Part shown: piece after piece, positions 48,637-59,709 of the stretch
Layout: each line of letters opens with the position of its first letter
Numbering within the stretch: the first letter of the stretch is position 1
Origin: Eutypella sp. D-1
Lineage: Eukaryota > Ascomycota > Sordariomycetes > Xylariales > Diatrypaceae
Direction: 5' to 3'
DNA: 64,000 nucleotides
NCBI GenBank assembly: GCA_023313575.1
Contig: JAJTTP010000017.1
Coordinates: forward strand, 682,001 to 746,000
Position numbers and translations under genes: made by a program
Notes under the pieces: generated by a model
Database searches by the model: none
Told to the model about the DNA's origin: nothing
The model's input: only the letters and a program-made list of their open reading frames with translations

Positions 48637-51428
48637 TGCTCGTGATGTCTGTGTCTGGCTGGGATGATGGAGACGCCGAGATACCCTTCCACCCCCTTAT
48701 TCCTCCTTACTCACCTAGGCGCGGCGGACACACGGTTATCATGATTTCACCTCGCCCCTTTCGTTGATTATGAACTCTGTACGGTACGGAACGACATGGT
48801 ATTATCTACTGGAGAAAGGCGACAGACATAACTGACCCTCTGAGGGGCGGAACGCCCGCCGCACGGGGCATGCGGCCAAATATACGATATGACCACTAAG
48901 AAGCCAGTGCAGAGAGGTGACGTCGATGAGATGGGACGGGACGTGATCGTATAGGATGGGCTGCGGTGCGGTGACTTGAGATAAACATGGTGTACATACT
49001 TGGACCGACACGCGGTCCTTCATCCCGTTCATCTCGGCTTTCACCCCCCCCCCCCCCCACATATACATATTTACATAGGTTGGACTGGTTATGATGATAT
49101 ATTAGCGGTTCTTTTTCGTCTTCTTCTTCTTCTTCTCGTGGGTTATTTAAATGGGGGACTGGTAATCATAGGAGCATTTTTCTTTTTTCCATTTACCTGA
49201 TCTCTCGCGCTATGGCCGTCGCGTTCCGTCCGTAGTGACATTCGATCGATACAGGCGTAGTGCTACATGGGCTCACGAAGAGCCCCCGGATATTACGTGT
49301 CAAAAGTATATATATACGAACATGGCATGATTCCAACGACTTCCCCCTTTCTTTTCTACGTGATGATGCTTCGTTGGCTATCCCTTCTGTTACTTTGGCG
49401 GCAACTTGTCCTTCCTAGGAACAGCTTCCCCCCTCCCCACAGACCGACTTCTTCTCGTATCACCTCCTGGTTCAGGACCTTGCAGGGGAAACCAACAGTG
49501 GGGGCAAGCAACTGCGCATCTAACATAGGCGAAGTTAGAAGAGCAAGAAGAGTTTTGACCTGTCGGCATGGCACCTCCGCCCCAAACCGAGAGAGACTTA
49601 ATGTTATCTACCGGGAGGTTCCATCGTTGTATATAAGCAGTACTGATACCAAATCTACCCTGGGGTAGGTGGACGAAAAATCTGCTTCGCTGTCCGTATC
49701 CAACCTCGCTTGCGTTCACCTGTACAGCTTCAGCAAGAAGCGTATAGCCCTGGCAGGGTAAGGCTTAGTTCCCTGTACGGTACTATACGCTCGCTGGCTC
49801 CTCCTCTGGGCAATCTTACACCCAAGGTGAAGGAATGGATGGATGAATGGACAGTGATATTATAGGCTATCTTACCCCATGATCAGCTCAGCTTACCTAC
49901 CCCCTTCGCCTCCCGCCTCCCCCCACTTCCCCCCCTATTCCATCAACAACCCTAACCCTATAGAACAATCCGACAAGACAGGCGATCTCAGCCGAGCCAG
50001 GTAGTTATATGTATAATTAGATTGTAGATAGGGCTGATAGGTAAGTAAGACCTCGAGGGAGGAGATTTCAGCACAACACAACACAGTACAGCCAGCCAGC
50101 CAGCAATAATCCCCGTCAGCACTGTCTTGTCTGAACTGAAAGGGGGGGCGAGCCGATTCGCTCACATGATGACTCCGGGTTTATAACATAAAACTTTCTC
50201 TAATCTTGCTGCCAGTATCAACGTTACATTCTATTTATTGTGACATGTCCGAGGCAAAGAGAAAATCTCACATCCTGCAAGAATCGCATGGGCGGACACC
50301 TCTTATAATCTGCAGTTCCGGGCTATCCAATCCCGCCGGTCCCCGTCTCATACTCCTGTCCGCCACGGCGGCCTGAGATACCCCCCCAACTTGGTTCTCA
50401 TGGGTTCCCGTTAACCGCCCTCTCCCGCCCCTTTTCGCGCTCAGCACCAGGGCGGTCGAGAACCGTCTCGTTGCTTGCTACGGGGCTAGTTTGAAAGCTG
50501 TATAAATGACCATCCCAAGAGTTTTTGGTTTTGCTACCTATGAGCACGTGATGGGTGAGGGCCTGTCCTTATGGATATACATAAGTTCCTACACAATATT
50601 GACCACGCAGGAGATCGATCGTCCAGCATAGCCAGCGAGTTTACGGCACCCTCATCGACCCCCTCAACATAGTAGCAACACCCAACCCGCCACATTCCTA
50701 AACATATCTCGGCTCTGGGTCCGACGGACAAGGCCTATGTGTTTGTTGCGTCGAGTAATCGCCATATGATAACTAGGTGAGATCCGTTTCTAGGTGTCCT
50801 ATGAAGAATAACCTTGATCTAAGATACCGTTTGTACCGTAGCTACTCTTTGAACTTTGCTTTGCTTTTTTTCATGATCGGTAAGGTTCTCGGCTGGATTA
50901 CCCAGGATAACGGGGGCCGCCATGCCCGGTGTAGAATATTCCGGAGAGCAACGTGCTTCTCGGGAAAGATGGATTGTGCTTAGATGCCGCACATTCTGGT
51001 TTAAACTTTGGAAGGAGGACGCGGAAGACGGCGCCCCTTGGATTAAAATTGTTTGGTCTACGACCCCCATAGTAAGCCAGCCATATAACGACTGGCTACC
51101 TGCGTAGCTATGTATATTTCTAGCCCCCCGACTCCTAGAAACTCCGTCCCAGAATGTTGTGAAGCTAGTTAGTAGCAATGTCCCTTTAGCGCTACTGCTA
51201 TCGTACCGTCATCCCCCATATTATACTACCCCGAGTCCCTACCCGCAAAGTGCCTCGTAGCATAATTCGATACATGAACTCCGTCTTTGAACGCCGAACT
51301 TCCCATCCTCGTCTGGGTCCGGATCTTTGTCTAGCCCGCCACTGACGTTTGGAAAAAAGGAAAAAGCAAATGTAGTCTAACTCCAGCTCATACGCTCTCT
51401 TCGTGTTATTGGCATGCCATCGTCTAAT
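48637..51428. other. Intergenic region between convergent genes, no supported gene
   Basis: This contains the 3' flanks of VPS18 and of the dehydratase gene. A C run is at 49045-49058, and TTC-rich and GCCAGCC repeats occur near 49115-49135 and 50091-50103. The open frames at 49267-49668 and 50819-51178 lack recognisable domains. Confidence 0.5.
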
Positions 51429-52879
51429 CTATGATGCTGAAACCTTGCGCTTCTTCGATGGTGGCTCGTCACTCATCTCCTGGGGGTCGGAGACCACTTC
51501 GGCTTCGACGACCACAGGGAAGGGGCTCAACACCTTGCTGATATCACCCCACCACTCCTCGCCGAACTGAGTATACCATTCGACAGTCGTCTTCAGGCCT
51601 TGGGCAAAGGTTGTCTTCTGCTCCCAGCCCAGTTGGCGGAGTTTGGTGCCGTCAACGGCATATCGGTGGTCGTTGAACGGCCGGTCTTGGGTATATTTGA
51701 CCCACTTATTGAAGTCATCGTCATTTTCACAGGGTATCTTTACCTCATTGAGAAGGAGTCTGCATAGCTGCAGATTGGAGATCTCGTCGTATGATCCGAC
51801 ATTGTAGATCTGGCCAAGGGTTCCTTTATGGAGAATAGTGTCAAACGCATCTGCCGCATCCCCAGCATACAGATATCTGCGCGTGGGACTACCGTCACCA
51901 TGGAGAATCATAGGTCTCTGACGTCTCAGGAGGCAGGTGAATTTGGGTATAATCTCTGCGATAATGTTAGACGGTTCTAGCCAATCGCCGGAAACGGCTT
52001 TAGGATACTCACTCTCAGGAAATTGGTGAGGGCCGTAGACATTGTTGCTCCTCACAATGATCGCGGGAAGCTTGAAGCTCTTCATGTAAGAATTGACAAG
52101 CATCTCGGCGGCCGCCTTGCTGGCGGCATAGGGGTTGGTTGGCGCCAGAATGCTAGTTTCAAGTAGGTCGTCGTCATCATCCTTCACCTCGCCGTAGACT
52201 TCGTCCGTCGATACGTGGATGAAACGCTTCACCCCGACCTTCTTTGCACTCTCTAGCATGACATGGGTGCCATACACATTGGTATGGGTGAAGCCGTAAG
52301 AGTTGCCAAAGCTTAGGTCGACATGCGACTGGGCAGCAAAATGGAAGACGGTGTCGACCTTATGGCGTTGCATGCAGTCAACGACTTCGGACGGGTTGGT
52401 GATATCTCCTTGATAGAAGGTAAAATTCCGCTTATCGTTGAGCACGCGAGTGTTGTTCAGCGAAGAGCAGTAGTCCAACTTATCGAAGGACACGATGTTG
52501 TACGCCTTGGGATACGTCAATGTGAGATGGCGGACAACCCAGCAAGCGCTTTGGACCAATGTCAGCAACATCCACATCGAGTGAGGAAAGACGTAGGACA
52601 TATGTATCTCACATGAAGCCGGCACCACCGGTAATCATGATGCTTTTGACATCTGGCAGAGGGTCGAACTTGGTGGTCCCAGTCAGAATAGGAGCATCCT
52701 TCCAGATACCGAGATCTTGATAAAACCGGTCCCGGCGACTGTTACCATTACTAGTGGCGGTGGCTAGATAAAAGCACCCTGTCAGTGAACTTGCGATTAC
52801 TTGGATCCAGGGACGTAGAGCAGGATGAAGACTTACCGTGCACCCCGTTCGTGCCGTTAGTACGCGATGGAGCCGTCAT
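51429..52879 (-). CDS. UDP-glucose 4,6-dehydratase (RmlB/RHM-like, short-chain dehydrogenase family)
   Basis: Exons 52879-52837, 52763-52613 and 52548-51429 give 437 residues. The NAD-binding motif TGGAGFI is at 59-65 and spans intron 2 (the Ile codon is split). HFAAQSHVD, the dehydratase triad region STDEVYG (Thr179, Asp180, Glu181), NPYAASKAAAE (Tyr205, Lys209), and the substrate-loop motifs RSNNVYGP and GDGSPTRRY follow. The known reaction turns UDP-glucose (dTDP-glucose in bacteria) into the 4-keto-6-deoxy sugar nucleotide, the first step of rhamnose synthesis. Fungi with UDP-rhamnose use a related enzyme. No epimerase/reductase partner is in the window. The tail holds PPSKKRKV (427-434), a basic motif like a nuclear import signal and unusual for such an enzyme. 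A TPT-type transporter gene lies divergently 4.1 kb away. Confidence 0.88.
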
Positions 52880-55800
52880 GATGCCGTTATTTGAGAATAC
52901 GATGATACTAGTTGGAGATAGATAATGCCCGAGCGATGTTGTTCAAGAATGAAGGTAGGTTCTACTGAGCCCTGCTCCTAGTGTTTATTCCGGGGTATAT
53001 AATGAAGGAAGAAGAAATATCGAACACTCCAGCGGATTTAACTGTCCTGTCTCGCAAGTAGGAAGAAGCTTCATAAATAAGAGCGCTCATAAATAAAGCT
53101 AACTGAATGAGAGCACGTAATGTGGGACAGATGTCCGGAGGTTCTCAAGGGGGAGGAAGATGGACATCAAGACAAGACAAGACCGACTCTGCCCGACGCC
53201 GATAAAAGGGAGGGCATTGGAAGAGAAGTCACAACCTAGAGAAGGGATGAGTGGCTTGTCGTCGTCGTAAAGCAGGGACGATGACTGGGCTGTACGGATA
53301 CTGGGATGTTTGACGTCAAGGTTCTGACTTAGATTGACATCTGGCCGTGATAAAACACAGGGCCCTCTTTCCTTCTTTCTTTTCTTTCTCTCTCTCTCTA
53401 TAGGTCACCAGACCTGTGCATCGTCAGGCGACCTGTGACTCTTCAGATAGCCGAGCTCCAATAAAGAGCTAGAATATGAATATCTAGAATAGAGGAGAAG
53501 AGTACTGAGTCTGATGAATCCGGGTGATGGGTGGTGGTAGTGGTGGTGGTGGGGGGGATCTGACCACCGCTGACTGTCATTTAGAGATCTAACATTCGCC
53601 GCCACCGTCGTCGTGGCCGTTCTTGCCAATTGTGATTTTAATTCCCCCGTAGGTGATAAATTTACCAATTCGGCTTCCAGATATTGGGGAATTCTGCATG
53701 TTAACGGGTAGAAGGGCATGTGGAAGGGCATGTGCGACGCGCGCGCGTGATATGGATGGTTGAGGTCAGGGAAGATCTTACTGTGTGTACTTAGACTTAC
53801 TTAGATAAGTAGATAGAGTAACCCTTGTATGTGATGTCGTAGTTTAGGATTCTAATTTCTGGATCCCTACCGGTAAGAACCAAGAGTTTAGTTACGTATT
53901 CGGTACCCATGCGCGCTTCTTGGCAGCTAGTAACATCATATCCGTTCCATATATTATGGGTACCTTCGGAAAGTACAGTTACATGATCAATACGTGGGAT
54001 CCACCCGCCCGGCACGCTTGTCCAGCTGCACTCCGTAGCTGGTTACCGAATATATGGACATCTCTCCTCCAGGTCTTACCACGGACGATACTTATTGTCA
54101 GGACCCGCGTCCATACCTTAGTCTGTACATATAAATAAGTTACTTACATCCATGGACACCTAGTAGTATGTATGAAGTTGGGTAAGTGCTGTGCTTACAC
54201 GACTTAGGTAAGCCTTTTTCTACCTATCAACAAGTCAGCCTACCAGACGTACAACCAACCAACCTTGATGAAAAATATCAACTACCTATCCGCAAGTTGG
54301 TAGAGCATAAACGTAGCCCTAGGCTATGTACTTAGGTATACCACGAACAGAATTGTCACATGGAGGCCATTAGCCTTGCCCCCCTGCCAAAGTGGCATGT
54401 TCAATGCTTAGATGCTGTGGCGTCGTGGAAATACCGCCTCGAGAAGCGAGGCTCGTAAAATTTAGGAATGAACCATGCAGGAACATACATAGGATTGACG
54501 GTCTCGGCTGTGGCGTTGCAGAGATGCAACCCTATGCATACCAAGTACAGATAAGACATACACCGGGGCCAGCCAGACATTGAGAGGCGGACCCAGTTGG
54601 ACGGGACTTTGACTAACACCTCCCTATATCCCACGTCTTCGGCATTTCACCCTTATAATGCCGTAACCCTTCCTTCCACAGCTTCTCGAGCTACCTACAC
54701 ATATATTGGATATGATGTTCCATTCTACAGAATTATGATCATCTACATGAATTCCTATACTATCCTGGCATTCGCCTCGACGACGCCTTACATGAGTGGT
54801 TAAGGCTGGATGCCATCGGAAAAAGTCGCACCGCGTTGCTATGCGGGCAAACGGCCCTGTTTAACACCCTGAAGTCCCAAAGTCCCAAACATGATGAACT
54901 GTGTCAGGCATGTAGGATAGTGCTACGTCTTCCGCAGGTTCTTACCACCTAGCCAACGACTGTATCCTATGTAATCGTAATACAGCATCGTCACCGGTTA
55001 TCCAAGCGCTGTCCGGTGGATGCACATATGATCTCAACTACAGTTGATCTTCAGGACATAGCTGGTGGTATCAATGTAAAACCTAGGGACGTTTAGATCT
55101 GGCAAATAACGTTGCATGGCTAAGATGGATATCTCTGCCGTCTATACATTTCCGATCAACTTTCACGCTCCTGTATGACTTTATAAGTTCCCTAGATAAT
55201 CCAATTGATACTGATCACCATTAGCCAATTATAAAAGATCTTCAGCTGGGTAAGGGTGTAAGAGCAACCTAGTATTGGCGAAGTACAGTACTTACGGCGA
55301 AACATCACAACCCCGGAGAGGATACGTAGTTCGCACGAAATCCTGGCTCGACCCACCTGAACTTTAAATGCCAGGCATGAAGCTACTGTATCGAGTACTA
55401 TTAGGTACTTACCATGGTAGGGTAGTATGTATGTACTGCAGAATCGCGGCTAGGTAATTGGTTCGTTCAGAGCAAACATGGAGAAACAGATTTGGAAGCT
55501 ACGGCCAATTAAGTACCAAGCCTTGACCTCCGGAGTTACCTATACTTGTATACCCATGCCGATATATAAAAGAAGAGGTCCTATTCTTTCCAGATCATTA
55601 TCAGCTCCATTCTCACCACCTACTAGAATGTCGTGATCTCAAATACCGATCGCATGTAATGAAGCCTTATTTCAAGGGAAAGGGAGAGAAGAGAAGCGAT
55701 ACTCCTAGGTTTCTCACCAATCTAAGTCAATGTTCATAAATGCTTGAAAAGCTAGGAGGTTGAGACGGGACGGCAGATGACGGGACGGCAAGAAATGCAA

Positions 55801-57006
55801 GTACGCGATGCATACCAATCGTTCACTACCTAGCCATGCCATTTCCAGGTGCCTAGCTCCTAAATAGATAGCTGAGGGGTGGCTTTCCCCTGACGTCTTA
55901 CCGAGCCTCGTAGTTCCTTCCACTACTTAAACCAGACACATTTGACAGATGTTGTGCATGTCTCGATTCAGCCAGGGAAAGGGGCAGCACTTCTGTCCCC
56001 AGATGGCAGGAGTCGCCAACCGATCCCGATTCCCGACCCCTATGCTGATAACCTTATTGGCTTCACATTACTTGGGCGCATTGCTGTTGCCCATATAGCT
56101 TGCCTTTTCCTCTTTCGTGGCACCTAAGGGGTCGATTGCTACCTCAAGTCCACTATAAGCTTAGGTATTGGCTTATGGAATACGCCAAACTCAATAATAT
56201 GGGTACTTGAGTCCCTAGGTACTTAGTATCTATCAGGAATCTTGGAATGACGGCCCGAGAACGGGAGTTTGATATTCTAGATTAATTGATATAGTAGTCT
56301 AGAGTATTATAGAAGATGCCTCAGATAATAACTTGAGTAGGCACCTAGGTATGTAGGCAGACCTCGGGGCGGATAAGCTGCAGTCCATATACGAAGTTAC
56401 CAAGGTGCCGCCTTCTGGTATCTACGACTTCGATCTCCTTGGGTCTGGTCGGGTAGTACTTGCCCAGGTGATATTTATTCACAAACCTCGTACGGCATAT
56501 GAATCCATGGGTCTAAATCCCCCCCCCCCCCATTTGAGGGCATTACTTGTAATGAAGCAAACTACCTCACTACTGTGTAAGGTCTACTGACATCACACGG
56601 CTGTAATTCCACCTTCCTCCCTACGTACCTCCCTACTCACCTAGATTTCCAACTTTACCCTTCCACTCAAATACCGGTTCAAGTACCTAACCCCCACTCG
56701 CGAATATTGCCATACTTTCTACTTGCACTCCTTAACTACAGGTTAGACCTCATCGCGTTTATCAAATTACACTTGTCCTTGATATCTTTTCGTTCGTTAT
56801 CTAACCCCTCGTTCGTCTACTCTGTACGAGACTGGCCTGTCTCTTATGATTAGCATGACATATTGACACTGCCTTCATGGTATTTCTTCATTTTATCATC
56901 TCGCGACTCCGTGACCTCGTGGTCTTGACGTTCGCTCTGGAGTCGTCCTATTGTCGTCGGGCCTGCTCGATTTCGATATACTACTAGTAATACGTATATA
57001 GCCACC
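52880..57006. other. 4.1 kb divergent intergenic region between the dehydratase and transporter genes
   Basis: TC runs (53368-53402) and a GGT-rich stretch (53528-53558) lie near the dehydratase side. From 53,800 to 56,600 the DNA is AT-richer with TAGGTA motifs (for example 56213-56226 and 56342-56352). All frames are broken by frequent stops. A short C-x2-C-bearing run near 54889-54951 ends in a stop and cannot be assigned. No gene is called. Confidence 0.5.
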
Positions 57007-58328
57007 ATGACATCAACTAGATTCCATGAGCCCCAAGGCTCTATAGAGCTGATGTCGACGGGAGAAAGGCGCGATAACACGGAGTGGGACAGGAGTTACG
57101 ACAGCTCTGATATGGACCGCACCTCGCAACAGACCGCGGTAGATCGCGACAATTCGCTAGAGGAAAATGAAGGGGGCTACCTCCTCGATAAGGATGAAGA
57201 GCAGATACCCGATAAATCCAAGCAGACAGCCAGCATGTGCTCGTCTATGATATGGGCGATGGTCAATACCTTGGCTACGATCGGTATTGTATGGGCTGGG
57301 CCCTCTCGAGGAGGCCTTGTCAGAAAGTGACTAACCTGGCGTTGATCAGGTGTTTACCAACAAGGCAATATTCTCATTCGAGCCGTTGAAACTGGTCCAA
57401 GTATCATTCGCCACGTTCCACTTCTTCATCACTTGGTTAACGCTTTATACGCTCTCTCGCCCATGCTTCGCATTCTTCGTTCCCCAATGGGCTGCGACCA
57501 GACAACTGATCCCGCTCTCGATTGCCATGGCACTCAACGTCATCCTCCCAAACTTTTCCTTGGCATATTCTACAGTCACCTTTTACCAGGTCGCACGGAT
57601 ACTCCTCACGCCTGTAGTCGCCCTCATGAACTACGTCATGTACCAGGCGACGATGCCTCGAAATGCTATTCTGGCCCTGGTTCCGGCTTGTATAGGCGTG
57701 GGAATGGTCTCATATTTCGACTCACGACCAACAGATGATGAGGCCATCAAGACGACTAGCAGCTTGGGAGTAGTCTACGCCTTTGCCGGCATTTTTGCCT
57801 CGTCCCTATATACTGTGTGGATCGCCAGCTCTATCAAGAAGCTCAAGATGACAAGCATGCAGTTACTCTATAACCAAGCACCCATTTCTATACTCCTCCT
57901 CTTTTATGTTATGCCCTTCGTGGATACCTTCCCGCACTTGCCTGAAATTCCCATCAGCAAGTGGATCTTGATATTGCTGGTATGTGGTAGAACAGCGACA
58001 AAAAGTTGACCAGACTCTATGACTGACAAAATTTTTAGTCGGGCCTGTTTGCGTCTTTGATCAACATATCACAGTTCTACATAGTCGCCCAGACCGGTCC
58101 GGTCTCGAGCACAGTGGTGGGCCATGTGAAGACTTGCACCATTGTTGCCGTTGGTTGGGCTACATCTGGGAGATCGGTCGGAGACACGGCTATTATTGGG
58201 GTGTTCATAGCCATCGGTGGGATCATAGCGTAAGTGAACTCATAAAACGAGAAGGATTCCATGATGATACGGCGCAGCTAATAAGACTTGCCAGATATTC
58301 TATCGTCATGCTCAAGCATAAGGCCTAG
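57007..58328 (+). CDS. Nucleotide-sugar/triose-phosphate-translocator (TPT) family membrane transporter
   Basis: Exons 57007-57288, 57350-57979, 58039-58229 and 58295-58328 give 378 residues. A hydrophilic acidic cytosolic head of about 75 residues precedes roughly ten hydrophobic segments. The first spans intron 1 (NTLATIGIVFTNKAIF). Typical TPT/SLC35E-like features are FTNKAIF, FHFFITW, FYQVARILLTPVVALMNY, YAFAGIFASSLYTVW, MQLLYNQAPISILLL, QTGPVSSTVVGHVKT and the short basic tail MLKHKA. Family members swap nucleotide sugars across Golgi or ER membranes, usually for a nucleoside monophosphate. The substrate is not evident. Its divergent neighbour makes a UDP-sugar intermediate, which suggests a UDP-deoxysugar. 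A CTAAC branch site is visible in intron 1 (57331). The Lys-rich end could be an ER/Golgi sorting signal. Confidence 0.86.
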
Positions 58329-59709
58329 GGTGGGAAATGAAAGGGGAATTCTGGAGACATGAGGCTATGTGCTAACTCACTCTTGCTTTACAGCCTCCCT
58401 TTGGATTTGGTATTCTCGGGCGCTATCGTACATCTGGGCATGGTTACGGGTCGGGTCGTTGTTGCTGCTGTATGGGCAGTAGCTGTAGCAGGAGTTCTGG
58501 GGTTTGATAGTTCGGCATTGGGCAATTATGAAGCGTTATAAGCGTCGTGGTTCTTCAAAGACAGCGGTTTTTTATTTTTATCACCATACAGCAAAGCGGA
58601 ATATGAAAGATATCAGATATCCCTTGAGTATAAGTCATGACTGTCCCTTTTTGACTCTGTTTTCATTTCTTGAATAAAGGGTGTTTTAAGCTGCTTGCTG
58701 CACACGTTTACCAAAAATAGGGGTGGGGAGCTTGGCATTAATTAAGGAGAAGTTTGTCACTGTCATTAAGCAGGCCAGTTATCCGCCACATGAATGTATA
58801 AATATCAAGCCACAACCCTTCTGCTTGGGTACCTAGGTAGTTATCCCTCAGTGCCGTAATTCACTGCCTACGGTGGCTGATTAACGCTAGCGTCTTTTAA
58901 CTTTATGAAGTAAGGCTACCAAGCGATAACTAAGAGGCCCCACCCATAGGCACGTATGTAGTAACTGCACTGCTAAACACCACCCACCTGCAGTGTAAAA
59001 GGCCCCCAACATCCATTTCATCACATCACTATATCGGTGCCTACCTGAGCTACCGGACGTAATACGTAAACTACCTAGCCTTGGAAGCTTACAACCTTAA
59101 ACTTCCCAACTCCGGAGGGCTTTACACACCTAATCCAATCATAACAAGATTGAACCTAACTTAACTCACAAAGTCAACAATTCGATCATCTTTTTTGAGA
59201 TCCCCTTCCGAAAAGAAAATGCTCTTTACTACTACATATTGACTATAAGATCGATCCCTTCTTTTGTCCATATTGAGTGACGACAACGACAACGACAACC
59301 ACCGAGTGACCGACCGTCCTGTACCTCCTCCCCCGCCCCCGCCTTTTCCGGTAATTGTCTACCTACCTCAGTACCTACCTACCTAGGTACACATCATCAT
59401 CCTCCGTCCATCCATACCTTTTTTTCCTAGGTACTTTAAAGGCATTCACATCTTCTCGTCTTCCCAAGGTCGTAGCCATCACTGCTACAATTTACAGTTC
59501 GCTCTCACACGATATCGCCTGTGGTTATAAACCTTTTCGTGCATATCGTGGCGCCAAAGGGAAATAAAGAAAAAGAAAAGGCGAAAAAAAAGCTCAACCT
59601 ATATATGATCTACCTGTGGCCGTGAGGCAGATAAAAAAAGACAACAGGTTATACAAGGATATAAGGTTGATTCACGAGCACCGCTGAGGGTGGTGCTAAG
59701 CAGAGCAAC
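58329..59709. other. Intergenic region upstream of SNX41
   Basis: A GCTAAC branch-like site with a pyrimidine-rich acceptor (58370-58394) just after the transporter stop looks like a 3' UTR intron end. The following open frame (to 58541) is hydrophobic but unassigned. TACCTAGGTA motifs are at 58829-58840 and 59371-59390, and a CCTAGGTAC copy is at 59426-59434, in the probable SNX41 promoter. A CAACGA repeat is at 59282-59300. Confidence 0.5.

Noticed and set aside
49267..49668. 133-codon open frame between VPS18 and the dehydratase
   Set aside because: Composition is not protein-like, there is no domain, and it is overlapped by equally long frames on the other strand.
54885..55300. Possible decayed HET-type or retroelement gene (short run with C-x2-C near 54900)
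   Set aside because: Frequent stops in all frames and no recognisable motif beyond about 20 residues.
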